Shown here one piece after another: positions 54,552 to 63,320 of a stretch of 64,000 nt of DNA (position 1 is its first letter; each line of letters starts with the position of its first letter). The stretch comes from Pirellulimonas nuda (GTDB lineage: Bacteria; Planctomycetota; Planctomycetia; Pirellulales; Lacipirellulaceae). The stretch covers positions 5,116,905 to 5,180,904 of the forward strand of contig NZ_CP036291.1 of assembly GCF_007750855.1 (NCBI RefSeq), given 5' to 3'. The translations under genes were made by a program, and so were the position numbers. The notes beneath the pieces were generated by a model, which was given only the letters and a program-made list of their open reading frames with translations, did not search any database and had not been told where the DNA came from.

Positions 54552-55613
54552 CTACTTCGCAGACGATCCGTCCGGCGAGGCCGCCATCCGGGTCGCCGGC
54601 GTCGGCGCCTGGCGGGTCAGCGGCAGTTGGGCGGCCGGCTTGAGGGCGGCCACGGCCCGGTCGATCGCCGGCTGCATCAGCACCAGGTCGATCATCACCT
54701 CGCGGAACTGGGCCAGCGTCGAGCGCACCCCGCCGAAGTCGGCCAGCAGCTGGCTCATCGACTGCATGACAAACTCGGCGTCGGCCAGCGACTCGGACTC
54801 GCCGATCAGTTGCTCGCGGAACCGCGCCAGCGAGTCGAGCCCCGTCCGGCAGTCCTCGATCACGCCCTCGGTGCGGGCGATCTGGCTTTGCAGCGCGTTG
54901 AGCTCGGCGAGCGCACGCTGCGTCGCCTCGGCGCCCGAGGTGTGGTAGACCAGGTTCTCTTGCAGCTCGACCAGCGCCGCCGCGCTCTCGATCGCGTCGC
55001 CGGTCAGCGGGCCGGCGTCGACAAGCCGATCCGACAACAGGCACAGGTCGTCTAGCACCGGCGCCGCGTCGCGGGCCTGCCCGGCGATCGAGGCCAGCCG
55101 CCGCTGCACCATCGCCAGTTGCGCCACGTCGCTGCTGGCCTGCTGGGCCGCCTGACGCGCCTCGTCGATCTCGCCGCCCAGCGCCAGGGCGTCGGCCACC
55201 AAGCGGTCGGTCTTCTCGGCCCGGGCGTGCAGGGCGGAAAGCTTGGAGTCGATCGCCGTGAGCCGGGCCAACTGGTCGGCGCCGCGGCTCAGCCGGGCCT
55301 GCAAGCGTTCGATCTCATCCAAGGTCACGCCGGCCGCCGCCACCTCGCTCCGCTGCGCCGCGAGGCGCGCCAACAGCGGCGACGTGCCGTCGGGCTTGTC
55401 GCTCTCTGTGATCAGGCGGTCGACCCCCCCTTCGAGCCGCACGATCTGCTTCTCGAGCCGCATCAGCCGTTCGTACGCCGGCTGGGTGAGCGCCACGTAG
55501 TTGAAGGCGGAAACAAGCACCGCAACGCCGATCAGGGCGGGCAGGCTGGTGGCCCCCGACCGGGGAGCTGCCGAAGGGGTGAGGGCGGGACGCTGGATTG
55601 GCGACGTGTCCAC
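54552..55613 (-). CDS. Membrane-anchored coiled-coil protein
   Basis: The 353-residue protein has one transmembrane helix (LPALIGVAVLVSAFNYVALT) and then a long, almost wholly helical domain with heptad-like spacing (LMRLEKQIVRLEGGVDRLIT, ALAELNALQSQIARTEGVIE). A Pro/Ala tail follows. It could be a structural or cell-envelope spacer protein; no enzyme motif is present. It is convergent with clpB. Confidence 0.65.
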   Translation of the reverse strand: MDTSPIQRPALTPSAAPRSGATSLPALIGVAVLVSAFNYVALTQPAYERLMRLEKQIVRLEGGVDRLITESDKPDGTSPLLARLAAQRSEVAAAGVTLDEIERLQARLSRGADQLARLTAIDSKLSALHARAEKTDRLVADALALGGEIDEARQAAQQASSDVAQLAMVQRRLASIAGQARDAAPVLDDLCLLSDRLVDAGPLTGDAIESAAALVELQENLVYHTSGAEATQRALAELNALQSQIARTEGVIEDCRTGLDSLARFREQLIGESESLADAEFVMQSMSQLLADFGGVRSTLAQFREVMIDLVLMQPAIDRAVAALKPAAQLPLTRQAPTPATRMAASPDGSSAK

Positions 55614-55825
55614 AGTCAGATCTCCTATCTGAGCGATTCAAGAATGGGCGCTAGAACAAGCTCCGTTGTTCGCCCAGCTTCCGTCATCGACAAACCCAGC
55701 CAGCGGCGCCAGCACTCCCGATAGGTTACCGGTTGTGTCGACCGCGCCCGGGGGGGTCCGCCACGGCGATCCGCTCCCCCCAACCACGCGGCGGCCCCGA
55801 TCGGCGGCGCGGTCTCCGCCGCTGC

Positions 55826-55846
55826 GTCAGGCACGGCCTGACCTAC
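55826..55846. repeat. GTCAGGC repeat carrying the M14 peptidase stop codon
   Basis: GTCAGGCACGGCCTGACCTA plus one base. The CTA near its end is the minus-strand TAG stop at 55845-55843. Confidence 0.8.
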
Positions 55847-56580
55847 GGGGCAGCGCCCTTCACGAACGCCTCCAGCGCCCCCCGGTAGTCGCGCCACAAC
55901 TTCTCTGGGTCGTCCTCGGCGTGCTCCGGCAGCTCGAGCGTGATAATCGGCACGCCGAGCGTTACGCCGACGTACGAGCCGAGCGAACCGGGGCGGCTGC
56001 CGATCTGCTTGACGGGGAGGCGGCCGGCGATGGCCGTGCTGATCGTGTTGGCGAGCGCCTCGGCGGGGCCGTCGTAGTCGACGCACGCGATGGGCTGGTG
56101 GATGCTCAGCACCCGCTGCGGGGGGTGCGTACGCAGCAGCCGCATCAGCCCAGCCGACTCCGGCTCCGAGAGGGCCGTCGGGCCGTGCCGGCGGTGCTCC
56201 GTGCGGTTGTCGGCCGGGAAGTTGCGGTTGAGGTCGACGCCGTTGGAGTTGAAGCGCTCGCGATTGGCGTAGCCGTCTGGGTTGGCGATTGGCACGACTA
56301 CCAGACGCCGGCCGGCCAGCGCGTCGGGGTGCTCCGCGAGCCACTGCTCGAACCGCTCCACCAGCGGCGTGCCGGCCGGTTCGCTGCCGTGGATGCTGGC
56401 GATCACCAGCGCCGTGTCGGGGCCCGAGCCCCACGCCCGGGCGACGATCGGCCTGTCCGCGACGCTGCGGCCGAGCTCGAGCTCGACGGCCGCGGGCGGG
56501 TCGGGCGGTCCGCCGCGGGCGCTGGGCGCGAACGCCAGCACGGTGAACGCCAGCGCCGCCGCCAGTTCATGCTTCTTCAT
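55843..56580 (-). CDS. Exported M14-family zinc carboxypeptidase/amidase
   Basis: The 245-residue protein has a signal peptide (HELAAALAFTVLAFAPSARG). M14 metallopeptidase motifs follow: HGSEPAG with the first zinc His and Glu, NSNGVDLNRNFPADN, the third zinc His in LSIHQPIACVD, and the catalytic Glu in ITLELPEHAE. It resembles small MpaA-like murein-peptide amidases. Its stop codon lies in a GTCAGGC repeat. Confidence 0.8.
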   Translation of the reverse strand: MKKHELAAALAFTVLAFAPSARGGPPDPPAAVELELGRSVADRPIVARAWGSGPDTALVIASIHGSEPAGTPLVERFEQWLAEHPDALAGRRLVVVPIANPDGYANRERFNSNGVDLNRNFPADNRTEHRRHGPTALSEPESAGLMRLLRTHPPQRVLSIHQPIACVDYDGPAEALANTISTAIAGRLPVKQIGSRPGSLGSYVGVTLGVPIITLELPEHAEDDPEKLWRDYRGALEAFVKGAAP

Positions 56581-56670
56581 GGCGCGTCGGCGATTAAGTG
56601 CCTGCCGGGCAGCGGGATGCACGCCGCTTCCGGAGGGTCGGAAGCGGGGCGGACGTTGACTCTCTGGGCC

Positions 56671-56717
56671 GTCAGGCACAGCCTGACCTATTAGCCGTCA
56701 GGCACGGCCCGACCTAC
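56671..56717. repeat. Two direct copies of the GTCAGGC repeat
   Basis: GTCAGGCACAGCCTGACCTA (56671-56690) is followed by GTCAGGCACGGCCCGACCTA and one base (56697-56717). The second contains the TAG stop (56716-56714) of the small membrane protein. Confidence 0.8.
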
Positions 56718-56905
56718 AGCGCGGCTGGCACTTCGGGGCCCGGCGCCTCGCCCGGTATCTCCGACTCGTCCATCGTCATCACGTAGGCGACCATCGCGGC
56801 CAGCATCAGCGCCACCGCGATCCACAGCCGCACGTCCTTGTGCGGAGCGCGGCGTTTGGCGCTGTGGGAGTGGGAATCGTGGCCGCCGTGCTGGTGCTTG
56901 CTCAT
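56714..56905 (-). CDS. Small single-span membrane protein
   Basis: The 63-residue protein has a histidine-rich N-terminus (MSKHQHGGHDSHSHSAKRRA), one transmembrane helix (LWIAVALMLAAMVAYVMTMD) and an acidic Pro-rich tail. The histidines could bind metal. I recognise no family. Confidence 0.6.
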   Translation of the reverse strand: MSKHQHGGHDSHSHSAKRRAPHKDVRLWIAVALMLAAMVAYVMTMDESEIPGEAPGPEVPAAL

Positions 56906-56960
56906 ACGCTTGGTGGATGGAGAACCGAGAGGGGGAGACGCAGACGCGGCGGGGGGTGGG

Positions 56961-57320
56961 CTACGCTTCTTCGAGCCACGCCCACGCCTTGTCGGTTTCC
57001 GAGGCGTCGAAGTACTGGATCTTGGCCATCGTGAACGGCTTGCAGACGCTTGCCATCCACTTCTCCCACTGCTTGTCGCCGACCAGCGCGATCCGCTCGA
57101 CACTGTGGCAGTGGGTGGTGGAGAACTTGATGTCGTCCCACAGGGCGTGGGCGTCCCAGCCGTGGAAGTCGTGGAAGGAGGCCAGCAGCCGCACCTTGCC
57201 GTGCTCGGCGACCGCCTTGTCGATGATCGGGACGAAGTTGTGGTAGTCCTGGTCGTGCAGACGCTCAGACATCTTGAAACCGAGGACGGCGCCGCTGCTG
57301 CGGGGGAGCTCTTCGACCAT
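56961..57320 (-). CDS. SpoIIAA-like (STAS-like) protein
   Basis: The 119-residue protein fits the SpoIIAA-like family: VLGFKMSERLHDQDYHNFVP, VRLLASFHDFHGWDAHALWD and IALVGDKQWEKWMASVCKPF. Such proteins bind hydrophobic ligands or partners through a STAS-type fold; no specific role is known here. It sits 55 bp upstream of the small membrane gene on the same strand. Confidence 0.75.
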   Translation of the reverse strand: MVEELPRSSGAVLGFKMSERLHDQDYHNFVPIIDKAVAEHGKVRLLASFHDFHGWDAHALWDDIKFSTTHCHSVERIALVGDKQWEKWMASVCKPFTMAKIQYFDASETDKAWAWLEEA

Positions 57321-57479
57321 GATGAAGCTGCCTTTGTGGTGAGGAACGCGCGGCGCGGGGCCGCTGGTTCAGACCCGTAGACCAACCGGGCGGGCCCCCG
57401 CCCGGTTCGCACGACCGCGAGTATAGCGTGAGGCCCGCGGGTCGCACTACCGCCGCGGCCGGGGCGACGCGGCTCGGGG

Positions 57480-59276
57480 CTAGTTGGCGCCGGTCTGGCC
57501 CGCGGGTTGGTCGGATTGCTCCGGTTGCTCCAGCCGCACCAGGCTCCACTGCTGGGTCTGGTCGGGGCCGTCGTGCACCAGCATGGTCGACTCGTCCTTG
57601 GTGAGGTTGTCGAGCCCGGTGTCGAAGATGATGTTCTTGCGGTTCTCAACCACCCAGCTCACGCGCTGGGTCTGCTTGTTCACCGCGCCGACGATCTTCT
57701 GCACGTTGTTGTCGCTGCTGTTGTAGTAATTGCCGCGCAGCACCCCTTCTCGATTGACGGCCATCTGGAAGGTCATCTTGCTAGACGACTGCCCCCCCGG
57801 GATCGCCTCGAACACCCCCAGCGGCAGCCAGTCGGCGCTCGACGGGTCGGCGTCGGTCGGCGCGGCGTCGTCGGCGGGCGCCTCGTTGTCCGCGGCCTGC
57901 TCGCCGGTTTGCACCAGGTCGGCCGCGGTCTGGTAGTACTGCTGGGCGGTGCCCAGCGACTCGCCGTCTACGTACACCTCGTTGTTGACGTAGGTGATGC
58001 CGCTGCCGTAGCTGTAGGGCATCGGGTACCAGTCTGCGGCGAACCAGTTGTTCAGCGCGCCCCACGTAGCGGCGGTCCAGACCCCCGCGGCGTACCCGCG
58101 TGGGCGCCAGGCGCCCGGGTAGCGGGCGTACCAGTCGCGACCGAACGCGCCGTAATGGTTGTAGCCGGCACGGACGTAGTTGCCCTGCACCCGTAGGTCG
58201 GCCGCGCTGCAATGCCAGGTGCCGACCCCGGCGGCCCCGACCGCGTAGCCGCGGCCGGCAACGGCGCCGTGGGCGTAAACCCCGTCAGAACCACGCACCA
58301 CCGCCCCCCCCGCTGCGCGGCCCCCGGCCGCGACGCCGTTAGGCCCGGCGGCGAAACCGCGTTCTGCCGCGCCGCCGCGGGCGTACGCGTTGCCCCCCTG
58401 CCCCACCACGGCCGAGCCGCCCGCTTCACGCGATCCGCCGGCCACACCGTTGGGGCCGGCCGCTACGCCGCGTTCCGATACGTTGCCGTGGGCGTAGACG
58501 TTCCCTTCGGGTCCTTGGACCACGGTCCCCCGGGCGTTGACGCCGCCGGCAGCCGCGCGGTTGGGGCCGACCACGGCGCCCTGGGCGCCGGCCGATCCGT
58601 GGGCCACGGTTGCTCCATTCGGCCCTTCGTAGACCCCCCCCGCGGCGCCCTCACGCCCCGCGGCGGCGCCGTTGGGCCCGGCCGCGAAACCCGCCCTGCC
58701 GCCGGCGCCCGCTGCGAGGCCAGAGTCGGTGGGGAGCCCGAGGAAGGAATTGAGCCGCGACGACGAAGGCGCCGCGCCGCCGAATCCCCCTTCGCCAAGC
58801 CCGCCGCCCTGGCCGCCGGCCCCACGACCGCCAAGACCGGCGGCGTCGCCGCCGGCGCGAGCGCCGCCGCCGAACTCACCGCCGCCGAGCCCGCCGCCAC
58901 CGCCGCCCAGCTCTCCCCTATCCCCGCCGAATCCCCCCGCGCCCGCTCCGCCGGCTCCTCCAAAGCCTCCGCCACCCAGACCTCCACCACCTCCACCGAA
59001 TCCACCGCCGAGACCTCCTCCGCCGCCACCGAATCCGCCACCGCCGACACCCCCTCCGCCGCCTCCGAAGCCACCACCGCCCCCTCCGCTAAAGCCGCCC
59101 CGGCTGCCGCCGCCGCCGAAGCCGCCACCTCCGCCCCCGCCGAAACCGCCGCCGCCTCCGCCGCCACCGCGGAAGCCCCCCCCGCCGCCGCCGCCAAAGC
59201 CGCGGGCGAACGAGAGGTCGACGCCGGAAGTGAGCAACGCCAAGCTAGCAATTGCGACGGTGAGAGAGCGTTTCAT
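57480..59276 (-). CDS. Exported glycine-rich, repeat-containing surface protein
   Basis: The 598-residue protein has a signal peptide, then about 140 residues of poly-glycine with F and R punctuation. Next comes a series of repeats of the [21 protein letters not shown] type alternating with GNxYAHGxxxERG. The C-terminal domain (from about 340) is Tyr/Trp-rich (YARYPGAWRPRGYAAGVWTA, then FEAIPGGQSSSKMTFQMAVN). It resembles planctomycete proteins labelled mu-protocadherin-like. It is likely cell-surface. Confidence 0.75.
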   Translation of the reverse strand: MKRSLTVAIASLALLTSGVDLSFARGFGGGGGGGFRGGGGGGGGFGGGGGGGFGGGGSRGGFSGGGGGGFGGGGGGVGGGGFGGGGGGLGGGFGGGGGGLGGGGFGGAGGAGAGGFGGDRGELGGGGGGLGGGEFGGGARAGGDAAGLGGRGAGGQGGGLGEGGFGGAAPSSSRLNSFLGLPTDSGLAAGAGGRAGFAAGPNGAAAGREGAAGGVYEGPNGATVAHGSAGAQGAVVGPNRAAAGGVNARGTVVQGPEGNVYAHGNVSERGVAAGPNGVAGGSREAGGSAVVGQGGNAYARGGAAERGFAAGPNGVAAGGRAAGGAVVRGSDGVYAHGAVAGRGYAVGAAGVGTWHCSAADLRVQGNYVRAGYNHYGAFGRDWYARYPGAWRPRGYAAGVWTAATWGALNNWFAADWYPMPYSYGSGITYVNNEVYVDGESLGTAQQYYQTAADLVQTGEQAADNEAPADDAAPTDADPSSADWLPLGVFEAIPGGQSSSKMTFQMAVNREGVLRGNYYNSSDNNVQKIVGAVNKQTQRVSWVVENRKNIIFDTGLDNLTKDESTMLVHDGPDQTQQWSLVRLEQPEQSDQPAGQTGAN

Positions 59277-59360
59277 GGTGAGGGCCTCGACGGGGTGGCT
59301 TGGGAAGTTTGATTGCGGCCGGTTGCCGGGGGAGAACAGGGGGCTAGCGAACGCGCTAGG

Positions 59361-60326
59361 CTACTTCGGTTTCGCGGCGTCATTCGAGACGCGTTCGATC
59401 ACAACTTCTTCGGTGTCGCTCAGGGGTTGATTGGCCAACGAGCGATCCACCGACTGCCAGGAGTGAACCTTGTCGTCGGCGTTGTAGAGGATGTTGGTGG
59501 CCCGGGTGGGGGCGCCTTGGCCGGTGACGCCGACGGTCCGCACGAGCCAGCGGTCGCCGTCCCGCGACCACACGCCGAAGCCGTGGCCGCCGTCGGTGTT
59601 GAAGAACCAAGAGACGAGCTGCCCGGTGAGCGGGTCGCGTCCCACGACCTGCGTCCCGCCGGAGGAGGACCCCTGGTCGGTGCTGAGCGTGGTCTGGCCG
59701 AGCAGGAACCTGCCGTCGGCGACTGGGTCGAAGGCGATCTCGATGTGGGTCGACCCCTTGTCGGCGGCCCACCGGCCGGTGAGCCACGCGAGGTCGCTGA
59801 GGTTGGCGTTTGCCGGCGCAACGTCGACGGCGGGAGTCTCGCGGACGCTGGCCATCAGCCACTTGCCGTCCTGCTTCGCGTGGGCGGCAACGTACTGCCC
59901 CCGCGACGTCGCGCCGGCCGGCTTGGCGAGCAGGAGGGTCGACGACCCGCTCTCGAGCGCCGCGTCGGGGGTGATCTGCTTGACCGACTGCATCACGATC
60001 TCGATGCGGGCGCCGGGGTTGGCCGCGAAGAAATCGGCGTACTGTTTCTCGATCGCGTCGCGTCCCACGGTCTGGACGCCCTGCTCGTCAACGTACTCGC
60101 CGTCGGCCGTCCACAGGGCGGCGACCCCTTTGGCGTCCTGGCGATTGAACGCGACAACAAACGCCTGCCCCGCGGCGCGGATCGCCGCGGCGGGCGCGTT
60201 GGCGTCGGCCGCGGTCATGGTGGAAGGCGCCGCGTCCTGCGCCCACGCCAGGCCCGGGGCGAAAGAAACCGCCAGGGCCAAGAACAACGCGGGCAGCAGC
60301 GAGTTTCGCAAACGTTCTGCAGACAT
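59361..60326 (-). CDS. Exported NTF2-like (SnoaL/DUF4440-type) protein
   Basis: The 321-residue protein has a signal peptide (LLPALFLALAVSFAPGLAWA). An NTF2-like domain follows (AIRAAGQAFVVAFNRQDAKG, ALWTADGEYVDEQGVQTVGR, IEKQYADFFA), then a second beta-rich domain (LAWLTGRWAADKGSTHIEIA, FFNTDGGHGFGVWSRDGDRW). Planctomycetes hold many such exported proteins, some enzymatic and some ligand-binding; the role is unknown. Confidence 0.78.
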   Translation of the reverse strand: MSAERLRNSLLPALFLALAVSFAPGLAWAQDAAPSTMTAADANAPAAAIRAAGQAFVVAFNRQDAKGVAALWTADGEYVDEQGVQTVGRDAIEKQYADFFAANPGARIEIVMQSVKQITPDAALESGSSTLLLAKPAGATSRGQYVAAHAKQDGKWLMASVRETPAVDVAPANANLSDLAWLTGRWAADKGSTHIEIAFDPVADGRFLLGQTTLSTDQGSSSGGTQVVGRDPLTGQLVSWFFNTDGGHGFGVWSRDGDRWLVRTVGVTGQGAPTRATNILYNADDKVHSWQSVDRSLANQPLSDTEEVVIERVSNDAAKPK

Positions 60327-60759
60327 GCCGGGTGTGCTCCAACAAAGGTATAAGATGAGAGGTCGATCACCCGTCGGAGAGCCCGCCCAAGCAGCGACCC
60401 TAAAGACTATCATCCGATCGGGGCAGAGGCCGTATTGTCGGGCCGAAATCAGCCGCTGTCCAGAACTCCGGCAACCGGACCCGGGGGAACCGCGCAGAAA
60501 GCGGCAATAGGCGGCGGGAGCACACCGCGCATGCGGAAGCACCCGTCGGTTGGGCGCGTAGGGAAAACAGGGGTTCTCTTGCGAAAAACGATTGCGAGCA
60601 GGATTCCTAGGGGTTAGTATCCGGCTCTGCTCTGCGGCTAGAGGCCGCGCCCGTCGCCCTGCTGGATCGCGATCCTCTTCTGCACCCTCCGTGGCCGGCG
60701 GTCGGCCCTAAGAGGCGCGGCAGGCGACCCAGAACCCATCCTCCCGCACCGAGACCCCC
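60327..60759. other. Intergenic region before the esterase gene
   Basis: The 433-bp divergent gap holds the candidate promoter at 60592-60620 and a GGAG ribosome site for the minus-strand gene. Otherwise it shows no gene and no clear member of the repeat families. Confidence 0.5.
60592..60620 (+). promoter_or_regulatory. Candidate promoter of the esterase gene
   Basis: TTGCGA (60592-60597), 17 nt, TAGTAT (60615-60620). The ATG is 140 bp downstream. Confidence 0.45.
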
Positions 60760-61938
60760 ATGGCCCTACGCGCTTCGTTCTTGTTCTTGCTGCTGGTGTC
60801 GGTCTGCGTTGGCGAGCCGTCGCGGATCGAGGGGCCCGTCACATTTCACAGCGAGGTCTACCCAGACACCACCCGCGAGTACTGGGTGTATGTGCCCGAG
60901 GGTTACGACTCCGCCCAACCGGCGTGCGTGCTGGTGGTGCAGGACGGCCTGGGGATGGCCAAGGGCTGGCGGCTGCCCGAGGTGATGGACAAGTTGATCG
61001 CGGCGGGCGAGATGCCCAAGACAATCGGCATCTTTGTGAACCCCGGCGTGCTGCCGGGCGGCAAGAAGAACCGCAGCTTCGAGTACGACTCGCCGGGTGG
61101 ACGCTACGCGCGGATGCTGATCGAAGAGCTGCTGCCCGAAGTCGGCAAGTCGTACAGCTTGTCGGACAACCCCAACGACCGCTGCATCGCCGGCGCCAGC
61201 TCGGGCGGGCACTGCGCCCTCAACGCCGCGTGGGAGCGTCCCGACGCGTTCCGGCGGGTGCTGAGCACCATCGGCAGCTTCACCGACCTACGCGGCGGCC
61301 ACAACCTCGAAGCTCTGGTGCGCAAGACCGAGCCCAAGCCGATCCGCGTTTACTTGGCGGACGGCAGCAATGACTTGAACAACTTTGCCGGCAACTGGTT
61401 CTTGGCCAACCAGACGATGCTCAGCTCGCTGGAGTGGGCCGGCTACGACGTCGCCCACGACTGGGGAGACGGCGGGCACAGCCCCGAGCACGGGCGAGCG
61501 ATCATGCCGCAAGCCATGCGGTGGCTGTGGCGCGACTACCCCCAGCCGATCGCGGCGCGCGAGCGCCAGCCGAGCGAAGACTGCGTGGTGGTGCCGGGCA
61601 AGGGTTGGCGGCCCTCCGGCGAGCCGGCGCCCGCTTCGGCCGGCTCGGCGACGGTTGATATCGGCGCGCATCACCCCCAGCTCGCGGTGCAGGCCGCCAG
61701 AGGAGAAGAGACGCCCCGCGTCACGGCGATGACCGCCGACCCCCGCGGCTGGACCTACTGCGCTACCGCCGCGGGCATTCAGTACCTCGACAGCGAGGGC
61801 CGGCTCCGGCTCTTCATCAATCCTCCGAACCAGAAGCCGATCACTGCGCTGTTCTGGAAGGGGGACAGCTCAACGCTTTGCGCCGTGGCCGGCGGCAAGG
61901 TCTACCAGCGCGAGTTACGCTTCCCGCCGGCGCCGTAG
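60760..61938 (+). CDS. Exported alpha/beta-hydrolase, Fes-like esterase
   Basis: The 392-residue protein has a signal peptide (LRASFLFLLLVSVCVG) and an esterase domain of the enterochelin-esterase/putative esterase type. That domain shows EYWVYVPEGYDSAQPACVLV, the nucleophile elbow GASSGGHCALNAAW and a late catalytic His in WGDGGHSPEHG. After about residue 285 a beta-propeller-like extension follows (VTAMTADPRGWTYCATAAGI). It may cleave a sugar-linked ester; planctomycetes have many such enzymes. Confidence 0.8.
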   Translation: MALRASFLFLLLVSVCVGEPSRIEGPVTFHSEVYPDTTREYWVYVPEGYDSAQPACVLVVQDGLGMAKGWRLPEVMDKLIAAGEMPKTIGIFVNPGVLPGGKKNRSFEYDSPGGRYARMLIEELLPEVGKSYSLSDNPNDRCIAGASSGGHCALNAAWERPDAFRRVLSTIGSFTDLRGGHNLEALVRKTEPKPIRVYLADGSNDLNNFAGNWFLANQTMLSSLEWAGYDVAHDWGDGGHSPEHGRAIMPQAMRWLWRDYPQPIAARERQPSEDCVVVPGKGWRPSGEPAPASAGSATVDIGAHHPQLAVQAARGEETPRVTAMTADPRGWTYCATAAGIQYLDSEGRLRLFINPPNQKPITALFWKGDSSTLCAVAGGKVYQRELRFPPAP

Positions 61939-61965
61939 GCGGGGCGCCAAGCCAAGACCGGTTTC

Positions 61966-62105
61966 CTCTCGCAGAGACGCAGAGACGCAGAGATAGAACG
62001 GTTCAATCTTCTGGCCGAGACCGTCGCAAAGCCCGGTCCGGTCGAGTGGCGTTCATTGGTCATTGAACGCCAAATCCTCTGCGTCTCCGCGCCTCTGCGA
62101 GAGGT
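61966..62105. repeat. Inverted element with 28-bp arms after the esterase gene
   Basis: The arms 61966-61993 (CCTCTCGCAGAGACGCAGAG and on) and 62078-62105 are inverted with 2 mismatches in 28. It is the same family as 31461-31536. It lies between convergent genes and ends 5 bp from the lactonase stop. Confidence 0.75.
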
Positions 62106-62109
62106 CTTT

Positions 62110-63300
62110 TCACGGAGCCGCGCGATCTGCGCCGAACACCACACAAATGGGGCCCGGCACGTCCGCGACCGTGCCGGTGAACTGCAACGCGCCGGTCGAC
62201 GGGTCGATGGCGAAAACCGCCAGCGTGTTGCTGTCGCGCCCGGCCGCCAGCAGCCAGCGGCCCGAGGGGTCGAGGTTGAAATTGCGCGGGTGGGCGCCGC
62301 GGACCGGCACTTGCCCGATCAGGCTGAGCGCGCCGGAGGACGGATCGGCCTTGAACGCGGTGATGGTGTCGTGGCCGCGGTTGGCGGAGTAAACGTACTT
62401 ACCGGAAGGGTGGACGCACACGTCTGAGCCGCTGTTGAAGCGTTCGCCGGCGATCTGCTCTGGGCTGAGGGTAGGGGCGGTCTGCTTGACCGACAGCTTG
62501 CCCGCATCCCAGTCGCAGTCGAGCAGGGAGAGGGTCATCGCCAGCTCGTTGACCAAGTAAGCCCACTTCCCGTTCGGGTGGAACGCCAAGTGCCGAGGCC
62601 CGCCGCCGGGGGGAGTTTGAACGGCGCCGCTGGGCGTGAGCTGTGCTTTGTTGGGATCGAGCTGGTAAATGTAAACGCGGTCGGCGCCGAGGTCGGGGAC
62701 AAGTAGGAATCGGTTGTCGGGGGAGACCCGCGCCATGTGCGGGTGGGGGGCGTCTTGGCGGTCGGCGACTACGCCTGAGCCGCCTTCGTGCTCGATCAGT
62801 TGCGAGCGCGGCCCGACGGCGCCGTCGCCCGAGAGCGGGAACACGGCCACCGATCCGCCGCCGTACTGCGCGGTCATCAGAACCTTCCCGGTCCGATCGA
62901 CCGACAGGTGCGCTGCGCCGCCGTCGCCGATGGGCTGGGCGCCGATCTTTTGCAGATTTGCCTGCTCCCCTGATCCCGCAATCCTATACGCGACGACCGA
63001 CGGGGCGCCGTCGACCGTCGCCGCGGCGTACAGCACCGGCAGCGACGGGTGGAGCGCCAAGAAGCCGGGCTCGGCGACCTCGGCGACCAAGCGGGCTTTC
63101 GAGAGGGCGCCGGTTCTGTCATTCAACGTCGCGTGATAAATGCCGCGGCTGCGGCCCGCCGGGGGCGTTGAGGTGCCGAGCCAGACGTCGAGTTGCTCCG
63201 CCCCGACCGGAGCGTTGAGCGTCATTGACGCGAGCATTGCGAGCATGATCGCGCTCCTGCGGACTCGAATTGCGTGAAAGACTTTGAGATGCATCGTCAT
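62110..63300 (-). CDS. Exported lactonase-family (6-phosphogluconolactonase-like) beta-propeller
   Basis: The 396-residue protein has a signal peptide and then the seven-bladed propeller of the lactonase family (PF10282). Repeated blades are visible: LDVWLGTSTPP, GFLALHPSLPVLYAAATVDG, AHLSVDRTGKVLMTAQYGGG, PHPHMARVSPDNRFLLVPDL, SDVCVHPSGKYVYSANRGHD and NFNLDPSGRWLLAAGRDSNT. The signal peptide argues for an extracytoplasmic sugar lactone. It is 20 bp after an AraD1-like gene, suggesting a shared sugar-acid pathway. Confidence 0.82.
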   Translation of the reverse strand: MTMHLKVFHAIRVRRSAIMLAMLASMTLNAPVGAEQLDVWLGTSTPPAGRSRGIYHATLNDRTGALSKARLVAEVAEPGFLALHPSLPVLYAAATVDGAPSVVAYRIAGSGEQANLQKIGAQPIGDGGAAHLSVDRTGKVLMTAQYGGGSVAVFPLSGDGAVGPRSQLIEHEGGSGVVADRQDAPHPHMARVSPDNRFLLVPDLGADRVYIYQLDPNKAQLTPSGAVQTPPGGGPRHLAFHPNGKWAYLVNELAMTLSLLDCDWDAGKLSVKQTAPTLSPEQIAGERFNSGSDVCVHPSGKYVYSANRGHDTITAFKADPSSGALSLIGQVPVRGAHPRNFNLDPSGRWLLAAGRDSNTLAVFAIDPSTGALQFTGTVADVPGPICVVFGADRAAP

Positions 63301-63320
63301 GGGTTGAGCTCTGGTGTTGG

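Noticed and set aside
58780..59230. Short repeats resembling a CRISPR array or minisatellite
   Set aside because: They are codons of the poly-glycine region of the exported protein at 57480-59276, with no regular spacers.
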